DNA of 64,000 bases from Ferrovum sp. PN-J185 (GTDB lineage Bacteria > Pseudomonadota > Gammaproteobacteria > Burkholderiales > Ferrovaceae): contig NZ_LQZA01000002.1 of assembly GCF_001581925.1 (NCBI RefSeq), positions 62,001 through 126,000 on the forward strand. Direction: 5' to 3'. Made by a program: the position numbers and the translations under genes. Shown one piece after another: positions 1-8,843 of this stretch (the stretch's first letter is position 1; each line of letters starts with the position of its first letter). Under the pieces are notes generated by a model. The model searched no databases. It was not told where the DNA came from and saw only the letters and a list, made by a program, of their open reading frames with translations.

Positions 1-313
1 CTAATTCTTTGAGTTGTCCTTCATTCACTGTGTTGGCTTTAGATAGTAAATCCTGTTCGGTAACCGTTAACAGCGCTTGGTTTTCACGATCGAGTTGTTC
101 CATAGCAAGAGCAAAATGCCCTTTAGTGACAAGCGCCTTGAGCCACTCCTGTCTTAAGGCATGGCCTGCAGCATTGTCATGTACCTCTCCCAACAAAATA
201 TAATCAGCATTAGACCAATTTTGAATGGTATTTAGATCAGGTGATGCTGGGCTTTGTGCATACACCAACACGCTCACAACAAGCATACCCACTGCAGCTA
301 CAATCTGTTTCAT
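1..313 (-). CDS. ChaN-like haem-binding family protein (5' part, runs off window)
   Basis: Only the N-terminal 104 codons are present; the gene continues past the left edge. It starts at the ATG whose complement is 311-313. Residues 1-20 form a signal peptide (MKQIVAAVGMLVVSVLVYAQ, cleavage likely after YA), so the protein is exported. No Cys follows the signal, so it is not an obvious lipoprotein, unlike Campylobacter ChaN. The segment YILLGEVHDN at about residues 35-44 is the hallmark of the ChaN/iron-regulated protein family (haem-binding, erythromycin-esterase-like fold). The following 'ALAMEQLDRENQ' region also fits the family. The role in haem or iron handling is inferred from the family only. 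An AAGG ribosome-binding site lies about 10 bases upstream of the start. Confidence 0.75.
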   Translation of the reverse strand, partial: MKQIVAAVGMLVVSVLVYAQSPASPDLNTIQNWSNADYILLGEVHDNAAGHALRQEWLKALVTKGHFALAMEQLDRENQALLTVTEQDLLSKANTVNEGQLKEL

Positions 314-515
314 AACCAGAATACCTTATATTATATTTATCCTATTATTGCATCTTATTGATCTACCAGTAATAACTGTTACGTAGACTTTAATAAGAGA
401 TGTACTTCTTGTTTTAATTCCTAATAACTACCAAGAGTTTGTTCAGATTTTTGATTCAATCATTTTATGAGATATAAAAAGACACTTAGAGTTGTTGTTT
501 TCGTGATTTATAAAT

Positions 516-592
516 AACCTATAGGTTCTGTTTGCATTTACTTTTAAAAACCTATAGGTTAACATATAACCATTAAAACGTTACCTTAAGGT
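516..592 (+). promoter_or_regulatory. Triple palindromic operator of the mmpAB cassette
   Basis: Two identical perfect 12-bp palindromes AACCTATAGGTT lie at 516-527 and 549-560. A third, related 10-bp palindrome ACCTTAAGGT lies at 583-592. Their centres are 521.5, 554.5 and 587.5, exactly 33 bp apart, so all three sites lie near the same face of the DNA at about three helical turns per step. A weak promoter (TTTAAA 543-548, TATAAC 565-570, 16-bp spacer) would have the second palindrome in its spacer. The third covers the ribosome-binding site of the HTH gene that starts at 597. Autoregulation by that HTH protein is inferred. Confidence 0.7.
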
Positions 593-596
593 TTCT

Positions 597-1055
597 ATGA
601 TAAAGCAATTTCGTGATCTTCAGCTACAACAAATGGACGCACTTCTTAAGACCTGGAAAGCGACACAATTGAGCGTTCGCCCCAAGTCTGGATGGGTGCG
701 TGCCATACGAGAGTCTTTGGGTATGTCTGCTGCAGCCTTTGCAAGGCGCCTAGGTATGACACCAGCTGGTGTTCGCAAACTGGAAAGTGCAGAGGCGTCT
801 GACGCCATCACTTTAGCCAGTCTACGCAAGCTGGCTCAGGCCCTGGATTGCGAGTTGCAATATGCATTGGTGCCTCGCACCAGCCTGGTGCAGCAGGTGA
901 AAAACCGAGCTGAAACAGTCGCTCGTGAGCGTTTACGCCCGATTGCACATTCTATGGCGCTGGAGGACCAAGCAGTCCAAGAGCCACAGAATAAGCTTCA
1001 GCTTGAGCTGGCCATCAAGGATCTGATTGAAGGTTCGCGTCGCGAGCTGTGGTGA
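597..1055 (+). CDS. Mobile mystery protein A (HTH, antitoxin-like)
   Basis: A 152-residue cytoplasmic protein that matches the 'mobile mystery protein A' family (TIGR02612 as remembered). Residues about 30-80 form a Cro/C1-type helix-turn-helix: 'IRESLGMSAAAFARRLGMTPAGVRKLESAEA' (in parts), then 'ITLASLRKLAQALDCELQYALVP'. The C-terminal third is charged and helical. It is followed after 10 bp by the Fic-domain partner, and the two are normally found together on mobile DNA. By analogy with HTH/Fic toxin-antitoxin pairs it is probably the DNA-binding antitoxin and autorepressor; the three upstream palindromes fit this. Base composition is clearly more G+C-rich than the flanks, a sign of transfer. 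The start has the ribosome-binding site AAGG 5 bases upstream, buried in the third palindrome. Confidence 0.8.
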   Translation: MIKQFRDLQLQQMDALLKTWKATQLSVRPKSGWVRAIRESLGMSAAAFARRLGMTPAGVRKLESAEASDAITLASLRKLAQALDCELQYALVPRTSLVQQVKNRAETVARERLRPIAHSMALEDQAVQEPQNKLQLELAIKDLIEGSRRELW

Positions 1056-1065
1056 GATTTTACAC

Positions 1066-1653
1066 ATGGAATTTCATTACGCGCCTGGGGCAACCCCAAT
1101 CGATCCAGACGAAGCCGCAGGTCTGGTGCCGACGCATATTACAACACAAAGCGATCTAAATGCATGGGAGCAGGTCAACATTGCTCAGGGAGCTCGCTGG
1201 GCTGCACGACAGAAAAAACGAGACCTACTGGAGGAGGGGTTTATTCGCGAATTGCATCGCAAGATGTTTGATAAGACTTGGGCTTGGGCGGGAAGATTTC
1301 GCCACAGCAATAAAAATATTGGAGTGGACTGGACGCAGGTTGCAGTGAGGTTACGCAACTTGCTGGACAATTCAAAATATCAAATTGAGAACCATGTTTA
1401 CGATACCGATGAGATGGCGGTACGGTTTCACCACCAACTGGTGTGGATTCACGCCTTCCCTAATGGCAACGGACGCCATGCCCGTTTGATGGCAGATTTG
1501 TTGGTCATGCGACTTGGTCGTCCACGGCTGACGTGGGGCGAAGGTGAGGCCACCATCACCACAATGGGAGTACTTCGCGATCAATACCTGACAGCCTTGC
1601 GAGCAGCCGATCACGGACAATTTAACGATTTGATTACATTTGCCCGCAGTTGA
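1066..1653 (+). CDS. Mobile mystery protein B (Fic-domain, putative toxin)
   Basis: A Fic-family protein of 195 residues, matching mobile mystery protein B (TIGR02613 as remembered). The Fic core motif HAFPNGNGRHAR is encoded at 1450-1485. The catalytic His, the GNGR anion-binding turn and the distal Arg are present. The position that normally carries the Mg-binding Asp/Glu (HxFx[D/E]GNGRxxR) is Asn. Canonical Fic enzymes AMPylate or otherwise nucleotidylate target proteins; activity here is unproven. I chose the ATG at 1066 because GGTGAG at about 1051-1056 gives a ribosome-binding site and the product then starts MEFHYAPGATPI, as in the family; an upstream GTG at 1027 is unlikely. It follows the HTH partner by 10 bp, in one operon. 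No (S/T)xxxE(G/N) inhibitory motif is visible in either protein. Confidence 0.8.
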   Translation: MEFHYAPGATPIDPDEAAGLVPTHITTQSDLNAWEQVNIAQGARWAARQKKRDLLEEGFIRELHRKMFDKTWAWAGRFRHSNKNIGVDWTQVAVRLRNLLDNSKYQIENHVYDTDEMAVRFHHQLVWIHAFPNGNGRHARLMADLLVMRLGRPRLTWGEGEATITTMGVLRDQYLTALRAADHGQFNDLITFARS

Positions 1654-1784
1654 CTACAGGGATCTTCAATAAAGTTGGATGGTGGTGAGTAGGACATTGA
1701 GGTCGGGAAAGTAAATCCTGATTTTGATCAGAAACAGTAAACCTTATGAGTTTTCCTAATTGATTGAGCTTATCCCATTTGGTT

Positions 1785-3251
1785 CTAATGAGTTTTAAGT
1801 GCCTGCTCTCGGGTGTTCAATACTAAATAAAAGGACATGACAGTGGGGAGAGCTAATAAAAGATATACCCATCTAAATGCCTGTTGTGAGGCGAACTCAA
1901 AAATGAGTCGATCGTGTCCACTACCTGCGGGTTGCATCATTAACTCTTTAATCATATCTATACCCATCTTTTGATCAAGGGGTAAATAATATTGCAGTAA
2001 AGCAAGCAAAATACTGGATAACACAGATACGCCAATGGTGGCACCCATGGAGCGAAACAGCGCTGTAGTGGCTGTGGCAATACCAATGGTCTGTTTTGGC
2101 ACAGCATTTTGAATAGCAACCAAGGTGGTAGGAAATTGCCCACCAATGCCCACACCGGAAATAAATAACATCACACAAAACCAGAAAGTATTACCAGAAG
2201 GAGTGAATGCCACCACAGCTACTCCTAGTAATACCATGGCCTGACTGATTAGTTGATAGCGCTTATAAAAGCCTGTGCGCGTCATGAGCTGTCCACAAAT
2301 AAACGCACCACAGGGCACTGATAGCGACAAGGGCAATAAACGCCAAGCTGTATCACTGGCTGTCATGTTATTTACCATACGTAGCTCTAAGGGCACCAAG
2401 ATGGTCAAAGTTAAAATTTGCATAAAGGCCACGAATAACACCCGGATCCCCACTGAAAACTCTCTCACATCTAGAAGACTTAAGGGAATCACGGGCTCTT
2501 TAGCGCGTTTTTCTACATAAATAAATAAAATACCGCCTAAGAGCGAAAGCATGATTAACACCACCATGCTCTCTGTGACACGACCATATTGTCCTAGCAA
2601 GGTAAATGCCGTTAACAGTAATAGTAAGGTAATAGTGAGAGTAAAAATACCTGCCCAGTCGAGCTCCTTTCTAATGTTAGGTACCGGCAGAACTCTAAGA
2701 GCGCGCCGCGAGATGATCAAGGCCACCAAGCCAATAGGTAAATTAATCCAAAAAATATAGCGCCATGATAGTGAATGGGTTAATACCCCACCAAATAAGG
2801 GACCAATAACACTGGCTATAGCATACATCCCACTAATATAGCCCTGATATCGTCCACGCTCGCGCGGCGGGATCACATCTGCCACAGTGGCTTGCGCCAG
2901 AGAAATCAGCCCTCCCCCACCCACACCTTGCACCAAACGCCAGATCACCAGCATGAACATACTGTGTGACAAAGCGCAACCAATTGATGCCACTAAAAAA
3001 ATACCAATTGATGAACTTAATAATAAGCGCCGACCATAAAGATCTGAGAGCTTGCCATAAATGGGCGTTGCCAGGGTTGAGGTGAGCAAATAACCTGATA
3101 TCACCCATGACAACCACTTCACATCAGCAAATTCATGAGAAATATTAGGGAGAGCAATACTCACAATGGTTTGATCCAAGGCCCCTAAGAAAATAGATAG
3201 GATTAGACCTGTGATAATGGAGCGTATCTGTTGTTCAGTATAGTGTTGCAA
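1785..3251 (-). CDS. MFS multidrug efflux transporter, DHA2/EmrB type
   Basis: A 488-residue inner-membrane protein with about 14 hydrophobic segments, the layout of the DHA2 (14-TMS, EmrB/QacA) branch of the major facilitator superfamily. Visible family motifs are 'LDQTIVSIALPNI' in TM1 (motif D1), the cytoplasmic motif A 'GKLSDLYGRR' near residue 66, and motif C 'GPLFGGVLTHSLSWRYIFWINLPIG' (in parts) at the end of TM5, which marks drug:H+ antiporters. It should export toxic hydrophobic compounds using the proton gradient; the substrate cannot be predicted. No membrane-fusion (EmrA) partner or regulator lies beside it, so it either works alone or pairs with a partner elsewhere. It has its own transcription unit, with about 100 bp to the next upstream gene. 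Confidence 0.85.
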   Translation of the reverse strand: MQHYTEQQIRSIITGLILSIFLGALDQTIVSIALPNISHEFADVKWLSWVISGYLLTSTLATPIYGKLSDLYGRRLLLSSSIGIFLVASIGCALSHSMFMLVIWRLVQGVGGGGLISLAQATVADVIPPRERGRYQGYISGMYAIASVIGPLFGGVLTHSLSWRYIFWINLPIGLVALIISRRALRVLPVPNIRKELDWAGIFTLTITLLLLLTAFTLLGQYGRVTESMVVLIMLSLLGGILFIYVEKRAKEPVIPLSLLDVREFSVGIRVLFVAFMQILTLTILVPLELRMVNNMTASDTAWRLLPLSLSVPCGAFICGQLMTRTGFYKRYQLISQAMVLLGVAVVAFTPSGNTFWFCVMLFISGVGIGGQFPTTLVAIQNAVPKQTIGIATATTALFRSMGATIGVSVLSSILLALLQYYLPLDQKMGIDMIKELMMQPAGSGHDRLIFEFASQQAFRWVYLLLALPTVMSFYLVLNTREQALKTH

Positions 3252-3348
3252 GATAAGTTAACTTTTTAAAATTGATGTCTTTTTGAGCGCCATAATACTC
3301 TTAATTTTAAGGCTCTTCATTACGAACCATGTATCCTACCCTAACAAC

Positions 3349-4665
3349 TTAATCATGTGGTTGACAGGTAAAATCGCGTGTACTTATGTGAATCTGACAA
3401 GTCATGCGATTATGACCCTCGGTATCCTTCACATTCAGCATAGATTGCCCTGATACTTCGCTGTAAACTAAAAAACCAAAGTGCTGATCATTGACCTCTT
3501 TACTAATGTGAGCGGTATTTTGTACAGCATACCCCGTAAGATTTTTTGCAGGAAAGCGATCTTCAAGGCTAGTGCCGCCCATCCCTGAAACAATATTCAA
3601 AGGTAGTCCTGACTCTCTATAATTACTTATGGCAAAGGTATGAATGTGCCCTTGTATAAAGAGATCAAATTGGTCCATGAGTTTAGGCTTTGCCTGTAAC
3701 AGTGCATTATATATTTCTGTGGTGCCACCGTTCCATCCCAATATGTGGCTATAGGCGTAACCTAAGGATGGATGATGCAGTAGCAACCAATGATGATACT
3801 GTGGTTGTAATAATTCCCCCACCCTATTCATACTACGAACAAAATCTTCAAAATGCGCTGTAGGATGTAACTCTTGTATTTCTGCAGAATCAAACACGAT
3901 CCATTGTAAAGAGGGATTAACAATAATGGAGTAGGGCTGATCCATATCAACAGCATTGGGTTTCACGCAAGCATGTTGTGGATTATAAGGATAAGGATCG
4001 AGAAAGCGAAACCATCCCTGCCCCGCCCGATGACAGGATTCATGGTTGCCTCTCACAAAGACCATGGGAGTGGTTAACATCATCTCTCTCATAGGCTTAA
4101 AGACATCCTCCTGCCAACTCTCCCATCCGTACCCATGCACACTACCCTGACAACCCTGGGTGATACAACGACTTTCGCGATAAAGATAATCACCCACATG
4201 AATCAATACATCAGGCTTTTCTGAGGCGATTGATCTTGCCACAGTCTGTAGTGGCCATGCTTGAGGGTCATTACACCCTTGATAAGAAAAAGGAGCTTTA
4301 ATACGACAGCCCGTATCGCCAATAACGGCGATTTTGTTAATGTGTGCTGGTAATAATGGTAATGGTTGATTATCTAGTGTTAATTCTGTGATATTGATGG
4401 GTTTTACTAACTCACACACCGCCACAGGAAAATAAGACGGATTGTCATGATTGGCGTCACTTGCCACACGCAAAGTCATGCCATACGCCTTATCTTTTGA
4501 ATAGAGTGTTGGACAGTGATTGTCATCAACAATGACTCGTATGATTTGTGTGTTATCAGGCCCCACCACCACATAACTATATAAATTCTTAGCCTGTGCC
4601 GAGGAAAGGGTGAGCGCAACGCACAACACCATCAAAATAAAGGTAACGATTTGTCTATTCACCAT
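3349..4665 (-). CDS. Secreted metallophosphoesterase (purple acid phosphatase-like)
   Basis: A 438-residue protein with an N-terminal signal peptide (residues 1-25, ending SSAQA). The calcineurin-type metallophosphatase motifs occur in order: GDTG at about 116-119, HVGDY at about 156-160, RGNHES at about 205-210, and a C-terminal GHIHTF. These supply the Asp, Asn and His ligands of a two-metal centre. The protein should hydrolyse phosphomonoesters or diesters in the periplasm. Several Cys residues in the mature part may form disulfides, consistent with export. No phosphate regulon box was recognised upstream. It appears to be a single-gene unit. The exact substrate is unknown. Confidence 0.8.
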   Translation of the reverse strand: MVNRQIVTFILMVLCVALTLSSAQAKNLYSYVVVGPDNTQIIRVIVDDNHCPTLYSKDKAYGMTLRVASDANHDNPSYFPVAVCELVKPINITELTLDNQPLPLLPAHINKIAVIGDTGCRIKAPFSYQGCNDPQAWPLQTVARSIASEKPDVLIHVGDYLYRESRCITQGCQGSVHGYGWESWQEDVFKPMREMMLTTPMVFVRGNHESCHRAGQGWFRFLDPYPYNPQHACVKPNAVDMDQPYSIIVNPSLQWIVFDSAEIQELHPTAHFEDFVRSMNRVGELLQPQYHHWLLLHHPSLGYAYSHILGWNGGTTEIYNALLQAKPKLMDQFDLFIQGHIHTFAISNYRESGLPLNIVSGMGGTSLEDRFPAKNLTGYAVQNTAHISKEVNDQHFGFLVYSEVSGQSMLNVKDTEGHNRMTCQIHISTRDFTCQPHD

Positions 4666-5067
4666 ATGTGATTCTTTTTAAATTAGATAAAATCCATCAA
4701 GTAAGATAGTGTCAATATGTTTACTGATTACTACCTTGATAAAACCAGTGGTAGTTTATAGGTAATTGCACTCTCCATAAAACCTCTTATTTTTGCAATA
4801 GTATAGAAACGACTAAAAAACCACTAAAAGATGAACCTATCACTAACTCGTACAATCATAATTCACTGAAATCAAGTTACTTGTTAAGTTATAGCTGTGG
4901 CTTAGTCATGGTTAAATTGACTAAAAATCTCCTATAAGCGAAAGTCTACAAGTCTCAGTTATAAGTTTTAATTAACATAACCTGTTAATTTATGATGAAG
5001 ATATATTGTTAACCCCAATCAATTAGAGTTAATCTAGTTAGTTTCCAAACAAAGTAAAGTTGCGATT
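4666..5067. other. AT-rich intergenic region, 402 bp
   Basis: This gap lies between the divergent metallophosphatase and aldehyde dehydrogenase genes and must hold both promoters. It is very AT-rich and contains no ORF of protein character, tRNA or clear terminator. I could not identify a convincing -35/-10 pair or a strong inverted repeat. Confidence 0.5.
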
Positions 5068-6441
5068 ATGCCATTTGTTAGTCTTAACCCCACCACTGAA
5101 GAGTTAATCAACGAATACCGTTCCATCAGCTCGGAAGAGGTTCATGCTCAATTGAGTATGACCCATCAAGTCCAACAGCACTGGAAAACCACCAGTTTTG
5201 CGCATCGTAGCCAGTGTTTTAGACAATTGAATGACGTTTTGATGGCAGAGCGCGATGAATTAGCTCACATCATGACCACTGAGATGGGTAAGCCCATCAA
5301 AGAATCGCGCTCCGAAGTGGAAAAATGTGCTCAACTGTGTTTGTACTACGCGGATCAAGGGGAAAAATTCCTGCAAGCGGAAACCTTGATTAACGAAGAC
5401 AATGTGGTTGCTGAGATTAATTATTTTCCGCTTGGCTTGGTGTTTGGCGTGATGCCGTGGAATTTCCCGTTATGGCAAGTACTACGCTTTAGTGTTCCAG
5501 CGATTATGGCAGGCAATGGTGTCGTCTTCAAACATGCTCCTAACGTACCGCAAAATGCTATTAAAATCGTCGAATTATTTGTAAAAGCTGGTTTTCCCGA
5601 ACATTTAATTAGCCACTTGATGATTGAAGACGAACTAGTCAAAGAAGTCATTAATAGCCCCCATGTTCACGCTATCACCGTAACCGGATCCGATCGTGCA
5701 GGGCGAGCTGTGGCATCTCTCGCGGGAGCAGCGCTTAAAAAATGTATTCTGGAGCTTGGTGGCTCTGATCCCTTCGTGGTTCTTGAGGATGCTGATATTG
5801 CCTGGACTCTTAATCAGGCCATGACTTCACGCTTCACCAACTGTGGACAAGCCTGTATCTCTGCAAAACGCTTTATTGTAGTAAAAGAACTCTACGATGC
5901 CTTCAAATCACAGCTTGTTGCCCTCACCAAAGAACTCACTGTAGGTAACCCAATAGATGAATCCGTTAAAATCGGCCCACTTGCAAGACGCGATTTACGT
6001 GACCAATTGGCTAAACAAGTGGCTTTAGCCATTGATAATGGTGCCGTAGCCTTAACTGGCGGGACAATCCCTGCTATGCCTGGCTGGTACTACGAACCTA
6101 CAGTGTTAGAGAACGTGACGCCTTCATCTCCTGTTTGGAACCAAGAATTGTTTGGTCCCGTTGCTATTCTCATTAAGGCTGATAATGAACAACAGGCTCT
6201 TGAGCTTGCCAATGACACGCCCTATGGTTTGGGTTCTAGTGTCTGGTCAAAAAATATTGATCGAGCACGCACTATTGCCGACCAAATTGAAGCAGGGGCT
6301 ACTTTTATTAATTCGTTAGTGCGTTCAGATCCACGCGTACCCTTTGGTGGCACCAAACAATCAGGGTTTGGTCGTGAACTCTCCTCCCATGGCATCAGAG
6401 AATTCACGAATATCAAAACCCTGTGGGTTAGGTCACTTTAG
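5068..6441 (+). CDS. NAD(P)-dependent aldehyde dehydrogenase, succinate-semialdehyde type
   Basis: A cytoplasmic aldehyde dehydrogenase of 457 residues, the normal length for the Sad/GabD-like class. Visible are the active-site segment 'VMPWNFPLWQ', the catalytic general base in 'LELGGSDPFVV', the nucleophile Cys in 'NCGQACISAKR', and 'ELFGPVA' and 'PFGGTKQSGFGRE' near the C-terminus. It most resembles YneI/Sad-type succinate-semialdehyde dehydrogenases, which oxidise succinate semialdehyde to succinate, but substrate choice cannot be fixed from sequence. No aminotransferase (GabT) partner is next to it. The start lacks a strong ribosome-binding site (AAAGT only). Its 3' end overlaps that of convergent ilvA by 14 bp. 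Confidence 0.85.
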   Translation: MPFVSLNPTTEELINEYRSISSEEVHAQLSMTHQVQQHWKTTSFAHRSQCFRQLNDVLMAERDELAHIMTTEMGKPIKESRSEVEKCAQLCLYYADQGEKFLQAETLINEDNVVAEINYFPLGLVFGVMPWNFPLWQVLRFSVPAIMAGNGVVFKHAPNVPQNAIKIVELFVKAGFPEHLISHLMIEDELVKEVINSPHVHAITVTGSDRAGRAVASLAGAALKKCILELGGSDPFVVLEDADIAWTLNQAMTSRFTNCGQACISAKRFIVVKELYDAFKSQLVALTKELTVGNPIDESVKIGPLARRDLRDQLAKQVALAIDNGAVALTGGTIPAMPGWYYEPTVLENVTPSSPVWNQELFGPVAILIKADNEQQALELANDTPYGLGSSVWSKNIDRARTIADQIEAGATFINSLVRSDPRVPFGGTKQSGFGRELSSHGIREFTNIKTLWVRSL

Positions 6442-7954
6442 TGCCTAAAAAAAGCTGGTAGGCAGGATTGTTAGTCTCTTCCACATAAGGGTAGCCAAGG
6501 CCCACTAAAAATTGTTGAAAGGCTTTGTTTTCTGATGGCGGGACTTCTAAGGCCACCAATACCCGACCATAATCTGCGCCATGGTTACGATAGTGAAAGA
6601 GACTAATATTCCAGTTCTCACTCATGTTATTAAGAAAGCGCGTTAATGCACCGGGTCTCTCAGGAAACTCAAAACGGTATAGGCGTTCGTTTTTAACCCG
6701 TGGCGCATGCCCCCCCACCATATGGCGCACATGAAGTTTGGCCATTTCATTGTCCGTTAAATCCACGCAATCAATACCGTGCTGTTTGAGCTTTTTAAAT
6801 AATTGCTGTTTTTCTGGTTGGTGAGCAATACTTACCCCCACAAAAACCTGTGCTTGAGCACTATCTGCATAACGATAATTAAACTCAGTGACAGAACGAT
6901 CGCCCAATAAGTCACAAAAAGCCTTAAAGCTACCTGGCTCCTCTGGGATCGTAGCAGCAAATACAGCCTCTCTCTGCTCGCCAAGCTCTGCTCGCTCAGC
7001 AATGAAACGTAATCGATCAAAGTTTATATTGGCGCCACAGGCAATCGCCACCAAATTCTGATTTTTAAGTTTATCTCGCTTTACCACATATTTCATTCCA
7101 GCAACCGCTAACGCTCCCGCAGGTTCCAACACTGCTCTTGTATCATCAAAGACATCTTTAATGGCCGCACAAATCTCATCCGTTGAAACCGTGACAATTT
7201 CATCCACCCACTCTTTACATAACTTAAATGTTTCAACTCCCACCTGACGTACTGCCACTCCATCAGCGAAAAGCCCCACTTGATCCAGTTTCACCCGACG
7301 ATTAGCAATGAGGGACTGGCGCATGGCATCAGAGTCAACGGGTTGCACACCCACAATACGCACATCAGGACGCAGTCTTTTGACGTAAGCCGCCACCCCT
7401 GAAATAAGTCCACCCCCACCAATGGCCACGTAAATAGAATGAATGGGTTTGGAGTATTGGCGCAATATCTCCATGGCAATGGTTCCCTGCCCTGCAATCA
7501 CTTCTGGATCATCATAGGGATGCACAAAGGTATATCCCTTTTGTGCGGCAAGCTTTAAGGCATACTCGTAGGCTTCAGAGTAAGAGACGCCATTTAATAC
7601 CACTTCAGCGCCGCGCGCTTTTACTGCGTCGATTTTAATAGAAGGGGTGGTGATAGGCATAACAATCACAGCACGCATGCCAAGACGCTGTGCTGACAAG
7701 GCAACACCTTGAGCGTGGTTGCCGGCACTGGCTGCAATCACTCCTTTTTTAGCTTCTTTAGGAGTGAGAGACACCATCTTGTTATAGGCCCCTCTTAATT
7801 TAAAAGAAAAGACAGGTTGCATGTCTTCTCGTTTAAGTAATACTGTATTGTGTAATCGCTCAGTTAAATTAGGAGCAATTTGTAGTGGTGTTTCTATAGC
7901 CACGTCATAGACGCGCGTGGCATTGAGAATTTTTTCTAAATAATCGATTTTCAT
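6428..7954 (-). CDS. ilvA: Threonine ammonia-lyase, biosynthetic
   Basis: This enzyme deaminates L-threonine to 2-oxobutanoate, the first committed step of isoleucine synthesis. The 508-residue length is that of the biosynthetic form. Residues 1-320 are the PLP-dependent catalytic domain, with the PLP lysine in 'SFKLRGAYNK' (Lys52), 'SAGNHAQG' and the phosphate-binding glycines 'GGGGLISG'. Residues about 325-508 carry two ACT-like regulatory domains, so feedback inhibition by isoleucine is expected. It stands alone, without other ilv genes. Its stop codon lies inside the convergent aldehyde dehydrogenase gene (14-bp overlap), so no separate terminator exists between them. Confidence 0.95.
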   Translation of the reverse strand: MKIDYLEKILNATRVYDVAIETPLQIAPNLTERLHNTVLLKREDMQPVFSFKLRGAYNKMVSLTPKEAKKGVIAASAGNHAQGVALSAQRLGMRAVIVMPITTPSIKIDAVKARGAEVVLNGVSYSEAYEYALKLAAQKGYTFVHPYDDPEVIAGQGTIAMEILRQYSKPIHSIYVAIGGGGLISGVAAYVKRLRPDVRIVGVQPVDSDAMRQSLIANRRVKLDQVGLFADGVAVRQVGVETFKLCKEWVDEIVTVSTDEICAAIKDVFDDTRAVLEPAGALAVAGMKYVVKRDKLKNQNLVAIACGANINFDRLRFIAERAELGEQREAVFAATIPEEPGSFKAFCDLLGDRSVTEFNYRYADSAQAQVFVGVSIAHQPEKQQLFKKLKQHGIDCVDLTDNEMAKLHVRHMVGGHAPRVKNERLYRFEFPERPGALTRFLNNMSENWNISLFHYRNHGADYGRVLVALEVPPSENKAFQQFLVGLGYPYVEETNNPAYQLFLGTKVT

Positions 7955-8138
7955 TTAATATTTGTTTAACTTATAACTACTAACAGTATATATTTAAGTA
8001 AGATGCAAAACAGAAACTATCTTTTATTATCAACGAACAGTCTTCTCTTCAGCAAGCTCACCCTGAGGACAGGCTTAAAAAGTCGTGATTTCACCATCTT
8101 TAGCTTCTTACAAACCAAGCTTTTTAGTGATATAACTT

Positions 8139-8546
8139 TTATGCATTTGAACGAGAATAAGCTAACCAAGCTAACTTAACCATACTAGGATGCAGAATAC
8201 CTAATTTAGGATTTTGACCATACGGTGCATGAGGCGGTACAGAAAAATAATGATTGTTGTATGGCAAATTAATTATTTTGCTCAAATCAAATTTAGTATC
8301 GTAACTCAATCCAGCACTTAAATATGCAGCAGGGTTTTCATGTTTTGTTATACGAAATTCACCTTTATATAATCGATCAGTTTTTTTGCTTGTGCCATAG
8401 GCTACACTTACAATAATTTTACTTTCTTTATCCATCCCAACTAGTGTCACAAGACTTGGTCTTGGTTTGGGTTTCGGATGAATACTGTCCGGGAAATGAC
8501 ACCAGAGAATGTCACCAGCTGTAGGCTCTGGCCACCATCTCATCAA
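8139..8546 (-). CDS. PemK/MazF-like toxin
   Basis: A 135-residue protein with the features of the PemK/MazF family: an N-terminal 'AGDILWCHFPDS' strand-loop (residues about 11-22), 'KPRPSLVTLVG' and a 'VAYGTSKK' segment. MazF-type toxins are mRNA interferases that cleave RNA; activity here is inferred. It is the downstream gene of a two-gene operon: its ATG (complement of 8544-8546) overlaps the stop of the antitoxin gene by 4 bp (ATGA), implying translational coupling. The pair is inserted between ilvA and rpiA. The C-terminal half ('PKLGILHPSMVKLAWLAYS') resembles proteobacterial PemK-like proteins rather than short plasmid MazF. Confidence 0.75.
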   Translation of the reverse strand: MMRWWPEPTAGDILWCHFPDSIHPKPKPRPSLVTLVGMDKESKIIVSVAYGTSKKTDRLYKGEFRITKHENPAAYLSAGLSYDTKFDLSKIINLPYNNHYFSVPPHAPYGQNPKLGILHPSMVKLAWLAYSRSNA

Positions 8547-8824
8547 ATACTTTCCGTGTCAAAGAGATTACTACGTACAACTATATCTTTAAATTTTGGT
8601 ACTGATTTTTTAATTTGCCTAAATTGAGCTTTAGTTATTGCTCCCTCGTCTTCTTCGTATTGGGGTAATACTTTAGTGGCCAAGTCATGTAAAGCCAAAT
8701 GAATGAGTTGAGTTTCATCAACACCCAGCACTTCAGCTAAACGCTTCGCAGTGGCTCGAGTCACGCCGGTAGCACTGTCTTTTAAGCGATATCGAAATGA
8801 AATTTGCGCGCTAAGAGTAGTCAT
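8543..8824 (-). CDS. Antitoxin of the PemK-like pair
   Basis: A 93-residue protein with no close family that I can name with certainty. The N-terminal half ('SATGVTRATAKRLAEVLGVDETQLIHLALHDLA' in parts) looks like a small DNA-binding helical domain, and the acidic C-terminal tail would be the toxin-neutralising part. It precedes and overlaps the PemK-like gene by 4 bp, which is the usual antitoxin-first order. An AAAGG ribosome-binding site lies about 10 bases upstream. The promoter carries two tandem palindromes, so this protein, with or without the toxin, probably represses its own operon. Confidence 0.7.
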   Translation of the reverse strand: MTTLSAQISFRYRLKDSATGVTRATAKRLAEVLGVDETQLIHLALHDLATKVLPQYEEDEGAITKAQFRQIKKSVPKFKDIVVRSNLFDTESI

Positions 8825-8843
8825 ATTAACCTTTCATCAATAG

